Shown here in pieces: positions 54,578 through 63,120 of a DNA stretch of 64,000 nucleotides. The position numbers and the translations under genes were made by a program. The stretch comes from Acidiferrum sp963764675 (GTDB lineage: Bacteria; Acidobacteriota; Terriglobia; Acidiferrales; UBA7541). Position 1 is the first letter of the stretch. Every line of letters begins with the position of its first letter. Below the pieces are notes generated by a model, which saw only the letters and a list, made by a program, of their open reading frames with translations, was not told the origin of the DNA and did no database searches. The stretch covers positions 558,001-622,000 of the forward strand of contig CAVXTQ010000007.1 in assembly GCA_963764675.1 (NCBI GenBank). The letters are read 5' to 3'.

Positions 54578-56620
54578 TCACTTCTCGTGAAAGCTCACCG
54601 GGCGCAGGATTTGAAACAGGTTGTTGTGGTCATCGGTCCAGAGTTGCAGGTGCGCCGGCACGGTAATGGCATCGAGCATCACGGAGGTATCGAGTTCGCT
54701 GACGAAATTGGCGTCACGCGTTACCAGAACCCAGTCAGAGGAGTCGATCAATTTCCGACTATCGTCCCCGTTGCTAATCAACCGCGCCGGATAGCCCGCA
54801 TCGTCGGCCAGCAGTTGCACGACCGGATCGAGGTCCAAATACGTGTTCGAGGTGTGAATCGCCAAAATTCCGTCCGGCTTCAGGTGGCGAAGGTAAAGAA
54901 CGAACGCTTCCTTGGTGAGGAGATGGACAGGAATGGCGTCGCCGGAAAAGGCATCTACCGCGAGGACATCGAACTGCTGAGGCATTTCGGCCGCCAGCGA
55001 AAGGCGCGCGTCGCCGATCACGATGTCGGTTCGCGCGGGCGTGTCGCGAAGATAGCTGAAGGACTTGTTGGCGATATTCAGTACCAAGGGATTGATTTCG
55101 TAGAAGCGGAAGAAATCACCGGCTTTGCCATAAGCCGCCAGAGTGCCTGCGCCGAGGCCAATCACGCCTACGCGCTTCGGCGAGCCGGACCGGCGATTCA
55201 GGGCCTTTCCTACGCCGGAATCCGGCCCGTAGTAGGTGGTGGGCTGCAGACTCTTCGGGGGATCTAGGAATTGCGCGCCGTGCTCGATCTTGCCGTGATA
55301 GAGCGTGTGGTAGGGCTGCTTCAGCCAGTCTTGGTTTTCCTTCACGCGGAGAGCGCCGTAGAAATTGCGCACCGTCAGAACCGTGTTCTTTTTGTACTCG
55401 TGCACATAGCGAACGAGAATCAACGCCATGGCGATCGTTGCAGCGGTCCAAAACGGGCGCTCCAGCACGCCGTGCGGCCAGAGGACAACGGTCGCTAGCG
55501 CCGCGGTCAGTACGAGCGCGAGCGGGAATTCGTAGATCGCGGAGAAAATGTGCGGCGCAAGCAGCCCCACGAAAATGGCGCCAACCGCGCCGCCCAACGA
55601 AATCATTAGGTAAAACGACGTGAGATGGTTCGCTGCTGGCCGGCGCTTGGCCAATTCGCCGTGGCAGAACAAGCAGCAGACGAAAAGCCCCACGCAGAAC
55701 AGCGGCACACTCACCTGCAGCGATTCTGTGAACGAAGGATCGTAAATCGCGTACCCAAGGCTCCCGAGCGTGACCGCGAGCAGCCGCACCATCAGCCACC
55801 GGGAATACAGGCTGCGGCGGTTGAAGGCCAACGTGAACGTCAGCAGATACAACGCCAGCGGCAGCACCCACAACAGCGGAATGGGCGCGACGTTTTCCGT
55901 CAAATGATTGGTGATCGCCAGCAGCAGCATCGAGCCGCACGCGGAAAGTGCGAGCCACAGGAGCTTCTCGCGAAGTGCGGGCGCGGTGGATGGGTCGGCG
56001 GAATCGGCTGCGGGCGATGTAGCAGCAACCGGAGGGCTGCGCCGCGCTAGCCATGCCGCGATCGAACAAAGCCCGGCAAAAATCCCGAACAGCATGGACC
56101 ACAGCACGGCTTGCCGGTGCGAGGGGATGCGCGGTTCGATCAAGAAAGGAAAACTCAGCAGCGCCAGCAGAGACGCGAGATTGGACAACGCAAACAAATG
56201 GTAGGGCTCAGAGTTTGAACGCGCGCGCGCGTACCACGTTTGCACCAGAGGGCTGGTGGCGCTGAGCAGAACGAACGGGAGGCCTATCGAAACGGTCAGC
56301 AGGCCGAGGATCTTCCATGCGGGATCGGCGCCGAGCTGCGGGCGCCAACTCGCGTTCGGTGCGATGGGCAGAAAGGCGAGGCTCACGAGGAGGAGCGCGA
56401 TGTGGAAGGCCGACTGCCGAGAGGGTGTCAGCCGCCGGGTGGTGACGTCGGCATACAGATAGCCGAGCAGCAGCGCGGATTGAAAAAACACCAGGCACGT
56501 CGCCCACACCGCGGCAGACCCTCCGAACCAAGGAAGTATCAGCTTGGCAAACAGTGGCTCGATCAGGAAGAGCAGGGAAGCGCCAAGAAAGATCGTGACC
56601 GGCAAGAGAAACAGCAACAA
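54578..56620 (-). CDS. Fused membrane/spermidine-synthase-like protein
   Basis: A 680-residue fusion. The first 420 residues hold about ten to twelve membrane segments of the MFS-like kind found before such domains (LFLIEPLFAKLILPWFGGSAAVW is characteristic). The C-terminal 230 residues are a Rossmann methyltransferase/spermidine synthase fold: VGVIGLGAGTLAAYG, FYEINPLVLNIA, IVIGDARLSLA and FDVLAVDAFSGDAIP. The aminopropyl-binding residues of true spermidine synthases are not clearly conserved. The start is uncertain: TTG at 56620. No adenosylmethionine decarboxylase gene lies in the window, so polyamine synthesis by this protein is not supported. Confidence 0.8.
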   Translation of the reverse strand: MLLFLLPVTIFLGASLLFLIEPLFAKLILPWFGGSAAVWATCLVFFQSALLLGYLYADVTTRRLTPSRQSAFHIALLLVSLAFLPIAPNASWRPQLGADPAWKILGLLTVSIGLPFVLLSATSPLVQTWYARARSNSEPYHLFALSNLASLLALLSFPFLIEPRIPSHRQAVLWSMLFGIFAGLCSIAAWLARRSPPVAATSPAADSADPSTAPALREKLLWLALSACGSMLLLAITNHLTENVAPIPLLWVLPLALYLLTFTLAFNRRSLYSRWLMVRLLAVTLGSLGYAIYDPSFTESLQVSVPLFCVGLFVCCLFCHGELAKRRPAANHLTSFYLMISLGGAVGAIFVGLLAPHIFSAIYEFPLALVLTAALATVVLWPHGVLERPFWTAATIAMALILVRYVHEYKKNTVLTVRNFYGALRVKENQDWLKQPYHTLYHGKIEHGAQFLDPPKSLQPTTYYGPDSGVGKALNRRSGSPKRVGVIGLGAGTLAAYGKAGDFFRFYEINPLVLNIANKSFSYLRDTPARTDIVIGDARLSLAAEMPQQFDVLAVDAFSGDAIPVHLLTKEAFVLYLRHLKPDGILAIHTSNTYLDLDPVVQLLADDAGYPARLISNGDDSRKLIDSSDWVLVTRDANFVSELDTSVMLDAITVPAHLQLWTDDHNNLFQILRPVSFHEK

Positions 56621-56710
56621 ACGCGTAGCGCCGCTTTCGGCTGCGCGCGACGCGCCTTGTGCAGTGGCCAGATCGGGTTGGGCGTTGGAGGCGACGGCGG
56701 CTCTTTCTTC

Positions 56711-56762
56711 TCTGAACTCTGTGCTCTCTGCGTTCTTCCGTGTTCTCTGTGTTAATTCTTGA
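56711..56762 (+). repeat. CTCTGTG-rich intergenic repeat, copy 2
   Basis: Units such as CTCTGAACTCTGTGCTCTCTGCG end in TCTGTGTTAATTCTTG. The end is nearly identical to the copy at 30879-30930. It lies between the Nudix and the fused membrane protein genes. Confidence 0.5.
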
Positions 56763-56782
56763 TTTTTCTTCCGCGACGAAAC

Positions 56783-57334
56783 TCAGGCCAGAAACCGGAA
56801 GTAGTACAGGAGGCCGGCGATGGATTTCGCGTCGCGCAGCTTTCCGCGGCGAATCATGTTTTCCAACTCCTGGCGCGTGAAAGCCTTCGCGGTAATTTTC
56901 TCATCCTCTTCGGGCTCGGCTTGGCCAAGTTTGAGACCTTCGGCGAGCAGGATGTACATGCGCTCCTCAAGAAAGCCCGGTGTAGGAAAGACGTCAAGGA
57001 ACACCCGAAAACGCTTCGCGCGATAGCCGGTTTCTTCAATGAGCTCGCGGGCCGCAGCCTTGCGAGGATTCTCGCCGTGGTCGATCCGGCCGGCCACCAG
57101 CTCCCACAAAAATTGCCGCGTGGCGTGGCGGTATTGCCGTATCAAGACAATTCGCCCGTCCGGAAGCACCGGCAGCACCACCACGGAGCCGGGATGCGTG
57201 ATGACTTCGCGCGTCGCGCGCAAACCGCTGGGTTCCAGGACCTCATCGCGGCGCACGCCGAAGATCGGTCCTTTGTAAATGATCTTGCTGCGCAGGATTT
57301 TGCCGGTGGTACGCATGTTTTTCTTCGGCGCCAT
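56783..57334 (-). CDS. Nudix hydrolase (ADP-ribose pyrophosphatase-like)
   Basis: A 183-residue pyrophosphatase. The Nudix box is intact: GRIDHGENPRKAAARELIEE and the following TGY (about residues 82-104). The upstream VVLPVLPDGRIVLIRQYRHATRQFLWELVAG and the YRAKRFRVFLDVFPTPGFLEERMYILLA segment after the box are typical of ADP-ribose pyrophosphatases, where the ProGlyPhe context contacts substrate. It hydrolyses ADP-ribose or a similar nucleotide diphosphate compound. It is transcribed with the same orientation as the fused membrane protein. Confidence 0.9.
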   Translation of the reverse strand: MAPKKNMRTTGKILRSKIIYKGPIFGVRRDEVLEPSGLRATREVITHPGSVVVLPVLPDGRIVLIRQYRHATRQFLWELVAGRIDHGENPRKAAARELIEETGYRAKRFRVFLDVFPTPGFLEERMYILLAEGLKLGQAEPEEDEKITAKAFTRQELENMIRRGKLRDAKSIAGLLYYFRFLA

Positions 57335-57404
57335 AATTTCGTCTTCGATGTCTCCGCCGCCATCTTATCAGGGCCACCCCCTTCATCAAAAAGTGCCCGC
57401 ATAT

Positions 57405-57443
57405 ATGGAGTGCGGCGGCTCGCCTCGGCTTTTGCGATCGCCC
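57405..57443 (+). repeat. GGAGTGCGGCGGCTCGCC repeat, copy 2
   Basis: GGAGTGCGGCGGCTCGCC then TCGGCTTTTGCG. It matches the copy at 52136-52180 in the same orientation. Directly behind it lies the 57505-57606 repeat, so several dispersed elements cluster in this spacer. Confidence 0.5.
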
Positions 57444-57504
57444 CGCAAACAGGCCCGTGGACGAAGGTCGCGACCGTGCCACGCAGCCACTCCCTCGACC
57501 GATC

Positions 57505-57606
57505 GCCGGGGTATTACGCGCTGACGGTGCTTTGCTATACCGGACGCTTGGCGAGCAGTGACGAGTGCAAAAGGGGCTTGTTGCCACTTGTCCGGTTACC
57601 GCGTTA
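57505..57606 (+). repeat. About 100-base dispersed repeat, copy 1
   Basis: It contains TTACGCGCTG, TTTGCTAYACCG and GGGCTTGTTGCCACTT, then CCGGTTAC. An inverted copy is at 59000-59105. Identity is high at both ends and lower in the middle. Read on the plus strand it has an open frame with ...YALxxxCYT...GLLPLxRL, shared by both copies, but no start or ribosome-binding site makes it a convincing gene. Confidence 0.5.
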
Positions 57607-57867
57607 ATCATCCAAGTCCCGCGACGGTTTGCTTTAATTACTTCCTCGAACGCGGTTGCAGGATAACCACCGTGTAGTCGACCAACTGCACAGAGCGGCT
57701 GCGCACGCAATTCCCCTGTCAAGGCGTTCTGATGACAACTAGAACTTTCGCAGGTCACGCTGGACCGAGGCTCTTCGACTGTTCGTGATCGTCTACCGCG
57801 TTTCGCGCTTCGCCAATATAATATTGAGGAACGAGGCCGCGCCCGTCGCGACTTGGAGATCACCGCC
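57607..57867 (+). other. Spacer before the DoxX-like gene
   Basis: A 261-base stretch with no ORF that I trust. TATAAT at 57817-57822 with a weak -35 could be the promoter of the DoxX-like gene, giving a 40-base leader. Confidence 0.35.
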
Positions 57868-58275
57868 ATGACTGACCTCGCCAGTTCCGCCTTCCGTTCG
57901 CGCTGTCACATCGTTGCTTACTGGGTCACCACCGCTCTGGTCGTCTTCGAACTGGCTTTGGGAGGCGTGTGGGATATCCTACGAGTGCCCCAGGTTCGCG
58001 GCCTCATCGAACGGTTGGGCTATCCTTTATATTTTCTGGTCATCCTCGGGATCTGGAAACTGCTCGGCGCTGTCGCGTTGGTCATTCCGCGGTTTCCCCG
58101 ACTCAAGGAGTGGGCCTACGCCGGTGTGTTCTTCGACTTGACGGGCGCTGTTTCATCGCAATTGGCCTCGGGGTTGATTGATGCAGGTACTATGGCATAC
58201 CCGATCGTAATGACGGGCGTTGCCGTTGCGTCCTGGGCGCTCCGTCCGCCATCCCGCCGCCTTGGTCCCGGTTGA
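57868..58275 (+). CDS. DoxX-like membrane protein
   Basis: A 135-residue protein with four membrane segments, of the DoxX-like family. YWVTTALVVFELALGGVWDI opens helix 1, RGLIERLGYPLYFLVILGIWKLLGAVALVIPR spans helices 2-3, and LKEWAYAGVFFDLTGAVSSQLA is the third conserved block. The family is linked to redox and surfactant-like functions in a few cases, mostly unknown. The ATG at 57868 follows TTGGAG. It may be transcribed alone. A TATAAT box lies 45 bases upstream. Confidence 0.85.
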   Translation: MTDLASSAFRSRCHIVAYWVTTALVVFELALGGVWDILRVPQVRGLIERLGYPLYFLVILGIWKLLGAVALVIPRFPRLKEWAYAGVFFDLTGAVSSQLASGLIDAGTMAYPIVMTGVAVASWALRPPSRRLGPG

Positions 58276-58606
58276 GTTGCCCTAGAATGCGCTAGCGCTC
58301 CGAGATCGCAAGGCAGAGTTCTCGGAACCTGGTGCCTTGCAATTCCCGGATTGCTCCTGTGTCACGGCGCACCCGGAAGTTATTCCGGCTCAGAAGGCTG
58401 GTTGTGGGAAGTCGCGAACTCTCAGTCCACTTGCCTGTGTAGTCGTAAGCTGGACATTGAGACCACTTCTCGGATAAGCGCGTTTATCGGGAGTTGTCGT
58501 GAAACTCAAACAGAATCTTGCTCTCGCGGCTTCTGATTGCTTCTAAAATAAGCCGTAGAATTCAAAACGCAGGAAGAAGTTGTCTTCATTCGAGGTCATA
58601 TAGCTT
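58276..58606 (+). other. Spacer between the DoxX-like and VOC genes
   Basis: A 331-base stretch on which I see no convincing ORF, RNA gene or repeat on either strand. AGGAAGAAG precedes the next gene at some distance. Confidence 0.35.
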
Positions 58607-58999
58607 ATGACAGACTGGTTCGCACGCCCCGTCCTACACGTGACGGACGTTGAGGCCTCGCTCCACTTTTACATTGACCGGCTCGGCTTCACGAGCCCTT
58701 GGCGCTACGAGGAGGACGGCAGAGCGCACGTTGCACAGGTTGATCGGCAGGGTTGCGCGCTCATCCTGGCCGACACGTGGCCGGAGAAGATTGGCAAGGG
58801 GCTGATGTTCATTTCCCTGAACGTCGAGCCGGAGGCCCAGATCGCCGCGTTGGACGCGCTGCGCGCGGAACTCGAGGCCAAGGGCGTTTCGGTCAAGGAA
58901 GGTTCGTGGGGCTACCGCCTCCTGGTGGTTGATGATCCCGACGGCAATCAGCTCTTCTTCAACTACCCGAGCGAGACTGCATCCAACAAAATTGTTTAG
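58607..58999 (+). CDS. VOC family (bleomycin-resistance-like) protein
   Basis: A 130-residue VOC fold protein. PVLHVTDVEASLHFYIDRLGF is the standard opening, followed by VDRQGCALILADTWPE in module one. The second module runs from AELEAKGVSVKEGSWG to VVDDPDGNQLFFNYP. The usual metal ligands His and Glu are only partly evident: H10 is in place, but the last strand ends in FFN instead of E. It is the bleomycin-binding-like branch, which binds rather than cleaves. No drug is implied. Confidence 0.75.
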   Translation: MTDWFARPVLHVTDVEASLHFYIDRLGFTSPWRYEEDGRAHVAQVDRQGCALILADTWPEKIGKGLMFISLNVEPEAQIAALDALRAELEAKGVSVKEGSWGYRLLVVDDPDGNQLFFNYPSETASNKIV

Positions 59000-59105
59000 T
59001 CAGGCGTAACCGGGCAAGTGGCAACAAGCCCATGACACTCGACGCCCGCTCACCCGCGCCCACGGTGTAGCAAAATGCCCCCAGCGCGTAATGCCCCCTA
59101 GACCG
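59000..59105 (-). repeat. About 100-base dispersed repeat, copy 2 (inverted)
   Basis: On the minus strand it reads GGGCATTACGCGCTG, TTTTGCTACACCG and GGGCTTGTTGCCACTT, then GCCCGGTTACG. It is the inverted partner of 57505-57606. The two copies flank the DoxX-like and VOC genes. The extended similarity (GCAATCGGTC/GACCGATCGC) may run to about 59125. Confidence 0.5.
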
Positions 59106-59204
59106 ATTGCCCGCACGCTCCCAGGTGCCTATACTCGACAGCAGCCTCTCCGTATTGCAATGGAAGATGCTGGGCTGAAGCCTGGCGCTACATGAACCTG
59201 GAAA

Positions 59205-59981
59205 ATGGCGATTAACACCATCATTGTCGATGACGAGAAGCCGGCGCGCGATGAGCTGGCCTTCCTGCTGAAGGGCTTCCCCGAGATCAACGTGATCGGG
59301 CAGGGGAAGAACGGCGTCGAAGCTGTCGCGCTGATCAAAGAGCACGCGCCGGACCTGGTCTTTCTCGACGTGCAGATGCCCGGCCTCGATGGCTTCGGCG
59401 TGCTGAAAAAGCTTGTCGAGCGCAAGGTCAAGGTGCCGCACGTCGTCTTCGCGACGGCTTTCGATCACTACGCGGTGCAAGCCTTCGATGTAAACGCCGT
59501 CGATTATGTCCTGAAGCCGTTCGACAAGGCACGCATCGCCAAGGCCATTCAGCGCGCGCGCAAAGTGATGGAGACGCAAACCACGGCAACCGAACGCCTC
59601 GAGCAGCTCGTGAGCCAGCTCGGCGCGTCAAAGCAAGCCGCGCAACCGGTCAAGGTGTTGGTCAAGTCGCAGCAGCGGCTACTGCTCGTGGATGCCGAAG
59701 ACTTGGTATGTGCGTCGATCGATGGCGGCATGATCACGGTCGTGGCCCGCGACGCCGAAGGCACCTCGAACTACCGCACGCTCGAAGAACTCCACGCCGC
59801 GTTGGATTCGGACACCTTCTGGCGGCCGCACCGCTCGCACCTGGTGAACATTCATCACATCAAAGAAGTCGTTCCCTGGTTCAAGTCCAGCTACATGCTG
59901 AAGATGAGCGATAAGAAGCAAACAGAAATCCCCGTAAGCCGCGTGCAGACCAAGCGCCTCCGCGAGCTGTTCAAGCTGTAG
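59205..59981 (+). CDS. LytTR-family response regulator
   Basis: A 258-residue two-component regulator. The receiver (1-125) has the acidic pair in IVDDEKPARDEL, the phosphoacceptor aspartate in DLVFLDVQMPGLDGF, and the switch residues in HVVFATAFDHYAVQAFDVNAVDYVLKPF. The C-terminal LytTR DNA-binding domain (about 150-258) has the WRPHRSHLVNIHHIKEVVPW and ELFKL end. No sensor kinase gene is adjacent, so it is an orphan. The ATG at 59205 has only a weak GGAAA. Transcribed alone. Confidence 0.9.
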   Translation: MAINTIIVDDEKPARDELAFLLKGFPEINVIGQGKNGVEAVALIKEHAPDLVFLDVQMPGLDGFGVLKKLVERKVKVPHVVFATAFDHYAVQAFDVNAVDYVLKPFDKARIAKAIQRARKVMETQTTATERLEQLVSQLGASKQAAQPVKVLVKSQQRLLLVDAEDLVCASIDGGMITVVARDAEGTSNYRTLEELHAALDSDTFWRPHRSHLVNIHHIKEVVPWFKSSYMLKMSDKKQTEIPVSRVQTKRLRELFKL

Positions 59982-59999
59982 AACCAGACAGGTCGTGGG

Positions 60000-60137
60000 T
60001 CAGCCAAGAAAATTCCGCTGCCCACGGTCCACGGCCATGAGGTAGGCCACCAACTTGCGCGCCAGCGCCAGCGTGGCGCGATCGGCACTGCTCCTTTTCT
60101 TCTCCTTGTCAAGTGGGGGAACCGCTCCACAACCTCA
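60000..60137 (-). pseudogene. Remnant of an IS110-type transposase C terminus
   Basis: The minus strand keeps a 45-codon open stretch ending at TGA (60000). It contains DRATLALARKLVAYLMAVDR, which resembles the C-terminal segment of IS110/IS116/IS902 transposases. It is preceded by an in-frame stop and has no start, N terminus or IS ends. It lies between the LytTR and the MFS-HEAT genes. The identification rests on this short segment only. Confidence 0.45.
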
Positions 60138-60187
60138 ATGGTGGTGTAGGGAGTCGGGCTGCCATGACGTTCTCGGCGCCGCTTTGC

Positions 60188-62959
60188 TCACGAATCCGCT
60201 TTGTCCGCTTCGAGACGAAGTTTTGCGGCGCGCGCAGTTTCCCGCAACAGTGGGTCTGCGTGGCTTAAACAGCTCTCCAGTTCTCCCGCCATGGATTTGA
60301 TCTGGAAGGATCCAATCGCATATGCGCCGCACGTTTTCAGCCACGGGTCTTCATTGGAAACCAGTTCCTTGATCGCTTGCTCGCGGCTCTCTAACTTCGT
60401 GTGCACAAACTGGTTCGCCAGCCGTGCGCGCTCTTTCGGGGTTACCTGCCCATCCAGCAGCGGCATCAGCGTGGTGCGCAACGCCGACTTAAAAACGTTT
60501 TCCAGGAACTCCAGCGAGTTGTCATGCACGGCTTTGTCCTTGGATTGCAGTCCAAGATAAACCGCCTTCAAATCAAGCCGGGGATACAACAGGCCCAGCA
60601 GCCGGAAGATTCTCTCCAATTCCTGCTCAAGCGAACTTTGCAGCGCCCCCCCCACCAAGTCTTCGGTGCTTCCCGGAGTCGAGATGGCCTCCAAGATCTG
60701 ATAGGTACGGTAGTGTCCCACTATCTCCCCCGCCAACACGGTCTCCAACAACTGAAAGTCGAGCGGAATCTCCGGGAAGTCGCGGTGGAGCCTGTTCAAC
60801 GCGCTGATGACCATGAATCGCAAGGTCGCGTCACCTTCCATCACGTTCTCCAACAAGGCTTGCGCAGCAGCGGGTGTTCCGATGCCCGCCAAAACATCGG
60901 GAATTTCTTTGCGTTCCTCCGCCGCCGCGCCGTGATCTCCCAGGCGGTCGCTCAAAAGTCCGACGACGGGATCTCCAAATGCCACGAGTGCCTGTGTCGC
61001 ATTTTCGTGAAGAGCAGGGTCACGAAAATGCTTCAACAATTGCGGAGCCAAACCCTCTTTTCGCAGCAGGCCCACGGAGCAAATCGCTTCCCGCACCACC
61101 TCACTTGAGGAATCGTCCAGCAAGCGTGAAAGCAACGGATCGAAAGAATCGGGGAGCTTCCCCAGAAGCCGGGCGGCTTCCCGTCGCGTTCTTGGTCCGG
61201 CTTGTCCTTCTTCCCCAGCCATCTCCTCCAATATTTTTCCCGCGGCCTCCAAATTCTGCGCTTCACCCGGACGAGCCAAATACGCGGCCACCGCCGAGCG
61301 AACCGAATAATCCTCAAATTTACTCAATTCCTCAAGAAGCACTAATGGATCGACATGGGCGTGATGCACCAAATAAAGCATCGCCTCCGTGCGCACCGCG
61401 ATCTCCGGATCCTTCAGCATTTCTTCTACCTTTGGCAAGATGGAGGTGTCCCCGGAATCCGAGAGAATGGAAAGCGCCTTCTGCCGCACCTCGCCGGAGG
61501 GGTGTTGGAGGAGACCCTGGATCACCGGATGTGCCGCTCTTCGCTGTTCCAGTTCAAACAGGGATAGCGCGTAAAGAATGGCCTTGGAATCGGATCCGGA
61601 AAGATTGGTGGCCAGAACGTCCGTAGTCGACCGGTCCAGTATTAGCGCGCTTTCTTGTTCCGCATCCAGGCGATGCTGGCTAATGCTTTCCCTCAGGGTA
61701 GCCACGTATTGTCGCCGCGCGACAGAAACCGCCACGAGCCAGCCGCTGGCCAGCAGCAGCACGATCCAGCTCATTTGACGAGGCGAAAAGTGCAGGAAGG
61801 TGGCAAAAATGAGGACGAGTAGGCCGGACAGACCATCACCCATGCGCCAGATCACCGTATCAATGAACCATTTTACTCGTAACTTCACACTGGCAGGGAT
61901 CGGCAGGTACAGCAACTCGGCCGTAGACTTGTCCACCGAATAACGCAGCACCTGGTCGCCGCCCTTCAGCGCCACTACGGAAGCCAGCGTGCCAAGAACT
62001 AGCAGACCGGCCGAACCCATAAATACCGTGACGGGAAGAACGAACAGCGCAGTGCCGATGCCGAATCGGCGCAGAAATCTTGCGGTGAACAGCAACTGAA
62101 ACAACAGCCCCAGCACTCCCGCGTAAAAATAAAAGTTACCAAAAAAAGCAGCCATTACGTCTTTCTTTACCAAGAACTGCTTACCAATCGCCAGGAACTG
62201 CCAGTCCGTTAATGTAGTTACCAGCGACGAAATGCAGATTACCGCCGCGATGGCCCGCAAATAAGGCGAGGAGAACAACAGCCGCAAGCTAGCGGACACG
62301 TTTCGTTGGGCCGTCTCGGTGGGTCCTCCGGCTGTCCGCCGCGCGTCACCCACCAGCATTCGCCCGCTGCGCCAGACCAAGATCACCAGCCCGGAGCAGA
62401 TCAAAACGAACAGCGTCATGGCCAGTAGCAGGCTTTCCGTTCCGAACCGCTTGGCCATGGTGTTGGAAATGAAACCCGCAAAAATCCCTCCCGCAATGCC
62501 GCCGGCACCCACCATCCCAAAAACGCGCTTGGCCTCGCGCGTCGTCAGCACGTAATTCGCCAGCGTCCAGATCTGTGTAGCCCCCAGTACGCCGAAGATT
62601 TTTACCCAAACGTAAAAGGCAGGAAAAACCCAAATCAGGTGGGAGTAGTAATGGGCCAGCCACCAAAACACCGCGCAAGTAGCGGAGAAAAATAGCATGC
62701 TGGCGACGAGCAGATCGCGGAAAACAACACGCCGCGCAATAATCACGTACCCCGCTATGACCACCGCCACCAGCACAGAACTGGCAATTTGCGCGTAGGC
62801 CAGCTGACTCGCCTGGAAACGCGACAGGAATAACGCAGCCCCCGCCACGCCGCCGATTTTATAGCTGCCGATGACCAAAAACAGGCAGGCGCACAGAAGG
62901 GAGCCACGCCCCAGATCTTCGGGGCGAACGTTCAAAGCACGTTCGATCCACGCTTTCAT
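60188..62959 (-). CDS. MFS-like membrane protein fused to HEAT repeats
   Basis: A 923-residue fusion. The first 430 residues have about twelve membrane segments resembling the ATP:ADP antiporter-like branch of MFS (Npt1/Npt2 type): CLFLVIGSYKIGGVAGAALF and the WIWxxANYVLTTREAKRVFG block, then the GDQVLRYSVDKSTAELLYLPI segment. The remaining 490 residues are HEAT-like helical pairs (for example GEVRQKALSILSDSGDTSI and SEVVREAICSVGLLRKEG). Obligate ATP import is not implied. Proteins of this layout are uncharacterised but found in several soil phyla. The start ATG at 62959 is divergent from the HNH gene. Confidence 0.8.
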   Translation of the reverse strand: MKAWIERALNVRPEDLGRGSLLCACLFLVIGSYKIGGVAGAALFLSRFQASQLAYAQIASSVLVAVVIAGYVIIARRVVFRDLLVASMLFFSATCAVFWWLAHYYSHLIWVFPAFYVWVKIFGVLGATQIWTLANYVLTTREAKRVFGMVGAGGIAGGIFAGFISNTMAKRFGTESLLLAMTLFVLICSGLVILVWRSGRMLVGDARRTAGGPTETAQRNVSASLRLLFSSPYLRAIAAVICISSLVTTLTDWQFLAIGKQFLVKKDVMAAFFGNFYFYAGVLGLLFQLLFTARFLRRFGIGTALFVLPVTVFMGSAGLLVLGTLASVVALKGGDQVLRYSVDKSTAELLYLPIPASVKLRVKWFIDTVIWRMGDGLSGLLVLIFATFLHFSPRQMSWIVLLLASGWLVAVSVARRQYVATLRESISQHRLDAEQESALILDRSTTDVLATNLSGSDSKAILYALSLFELEQRRAAHPVIQGLLQHPSGEVRQKALSILSDSGDTSILPKVEEMLKDPEIAVRTEAMLYLVHHAHVDPLVLLEELSKFEDYSVRSAVAAYLARPGEAQNLEAAGKILEEMAGEEGQAGPRTRREAARLLGKLPDSFDPLLSRLLDDSSSEVVREAICSVGLLRKEGLAPQLLKHFRDPALHENATQALVAFGDPVVGLLSDRLGDHGAAAEERKEIPDVLAGIGTPAAAQALLENVMEGDATLRFMVISALNRLHRDFPEIPLDFQLLETVLAGEIVGHYRTYQILEAISTPGSTEDLVGGALQSSLEQELERIFRLLGLLYPRLDLKAVYLGLQSKDKAVHDNSLEFLENVFKSALRTTLMPLLDGQVTPKERARLANQFVHTKLESREQAIKELVSNEDPWLKTCGAYAIGSFQIKSMAGELESCLSHADPLLRETARAAKLRLEADKADS

Positions 62960-63047
62960 CCGCAGAGCCCTCTTTCCTACGCGAGCGAACCTACACCAAA
63001 TGGCATCTGTCTTTCCACCCCTGACACTGCCGGCCTGAGGAGAATTA

Positions 63048-63075
63048 TTGACAGACTATTAGAATCTGGTACACT
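63048..63075 (+). promoter_or_regulatory. Sigma-70-type promoter upstream of the HNH gene
   Basis: TTGACA (63048-63053) and TACACT (63070-63075) are separated by 16 bases. A start near 63082 lies about 290 bases before the HNH ATG. Confidence 0.5.
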
Positions 63076-63084
63076 ATTTCGTGA

Positions 63085-63120
63085 GCGAGAGTGCGACTGC
63101 ACATCTCGCCTTTTTCTTTT
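63085..63120 (+). terminator. Terminator-like hairpin directly after the promoter
   Basis: GCGAGA-GTGC pairs with GCAC-A-TCTCGC, followed by CTTTTTCTTTT. It begins only a few bases after the predicted transcription start, so it would either yield a very short RNA or act as an attenuator for the HNH gene. It could also be a chance hairpin. Confidence 0.45.

Noticed and set aside
54056..55267. Open frame of 403 codons on the plus strand across the cold-shock and fused membrane protein genes
   Set aside because: It crosses a terminator, a promoter and two clear genes on the other strand.
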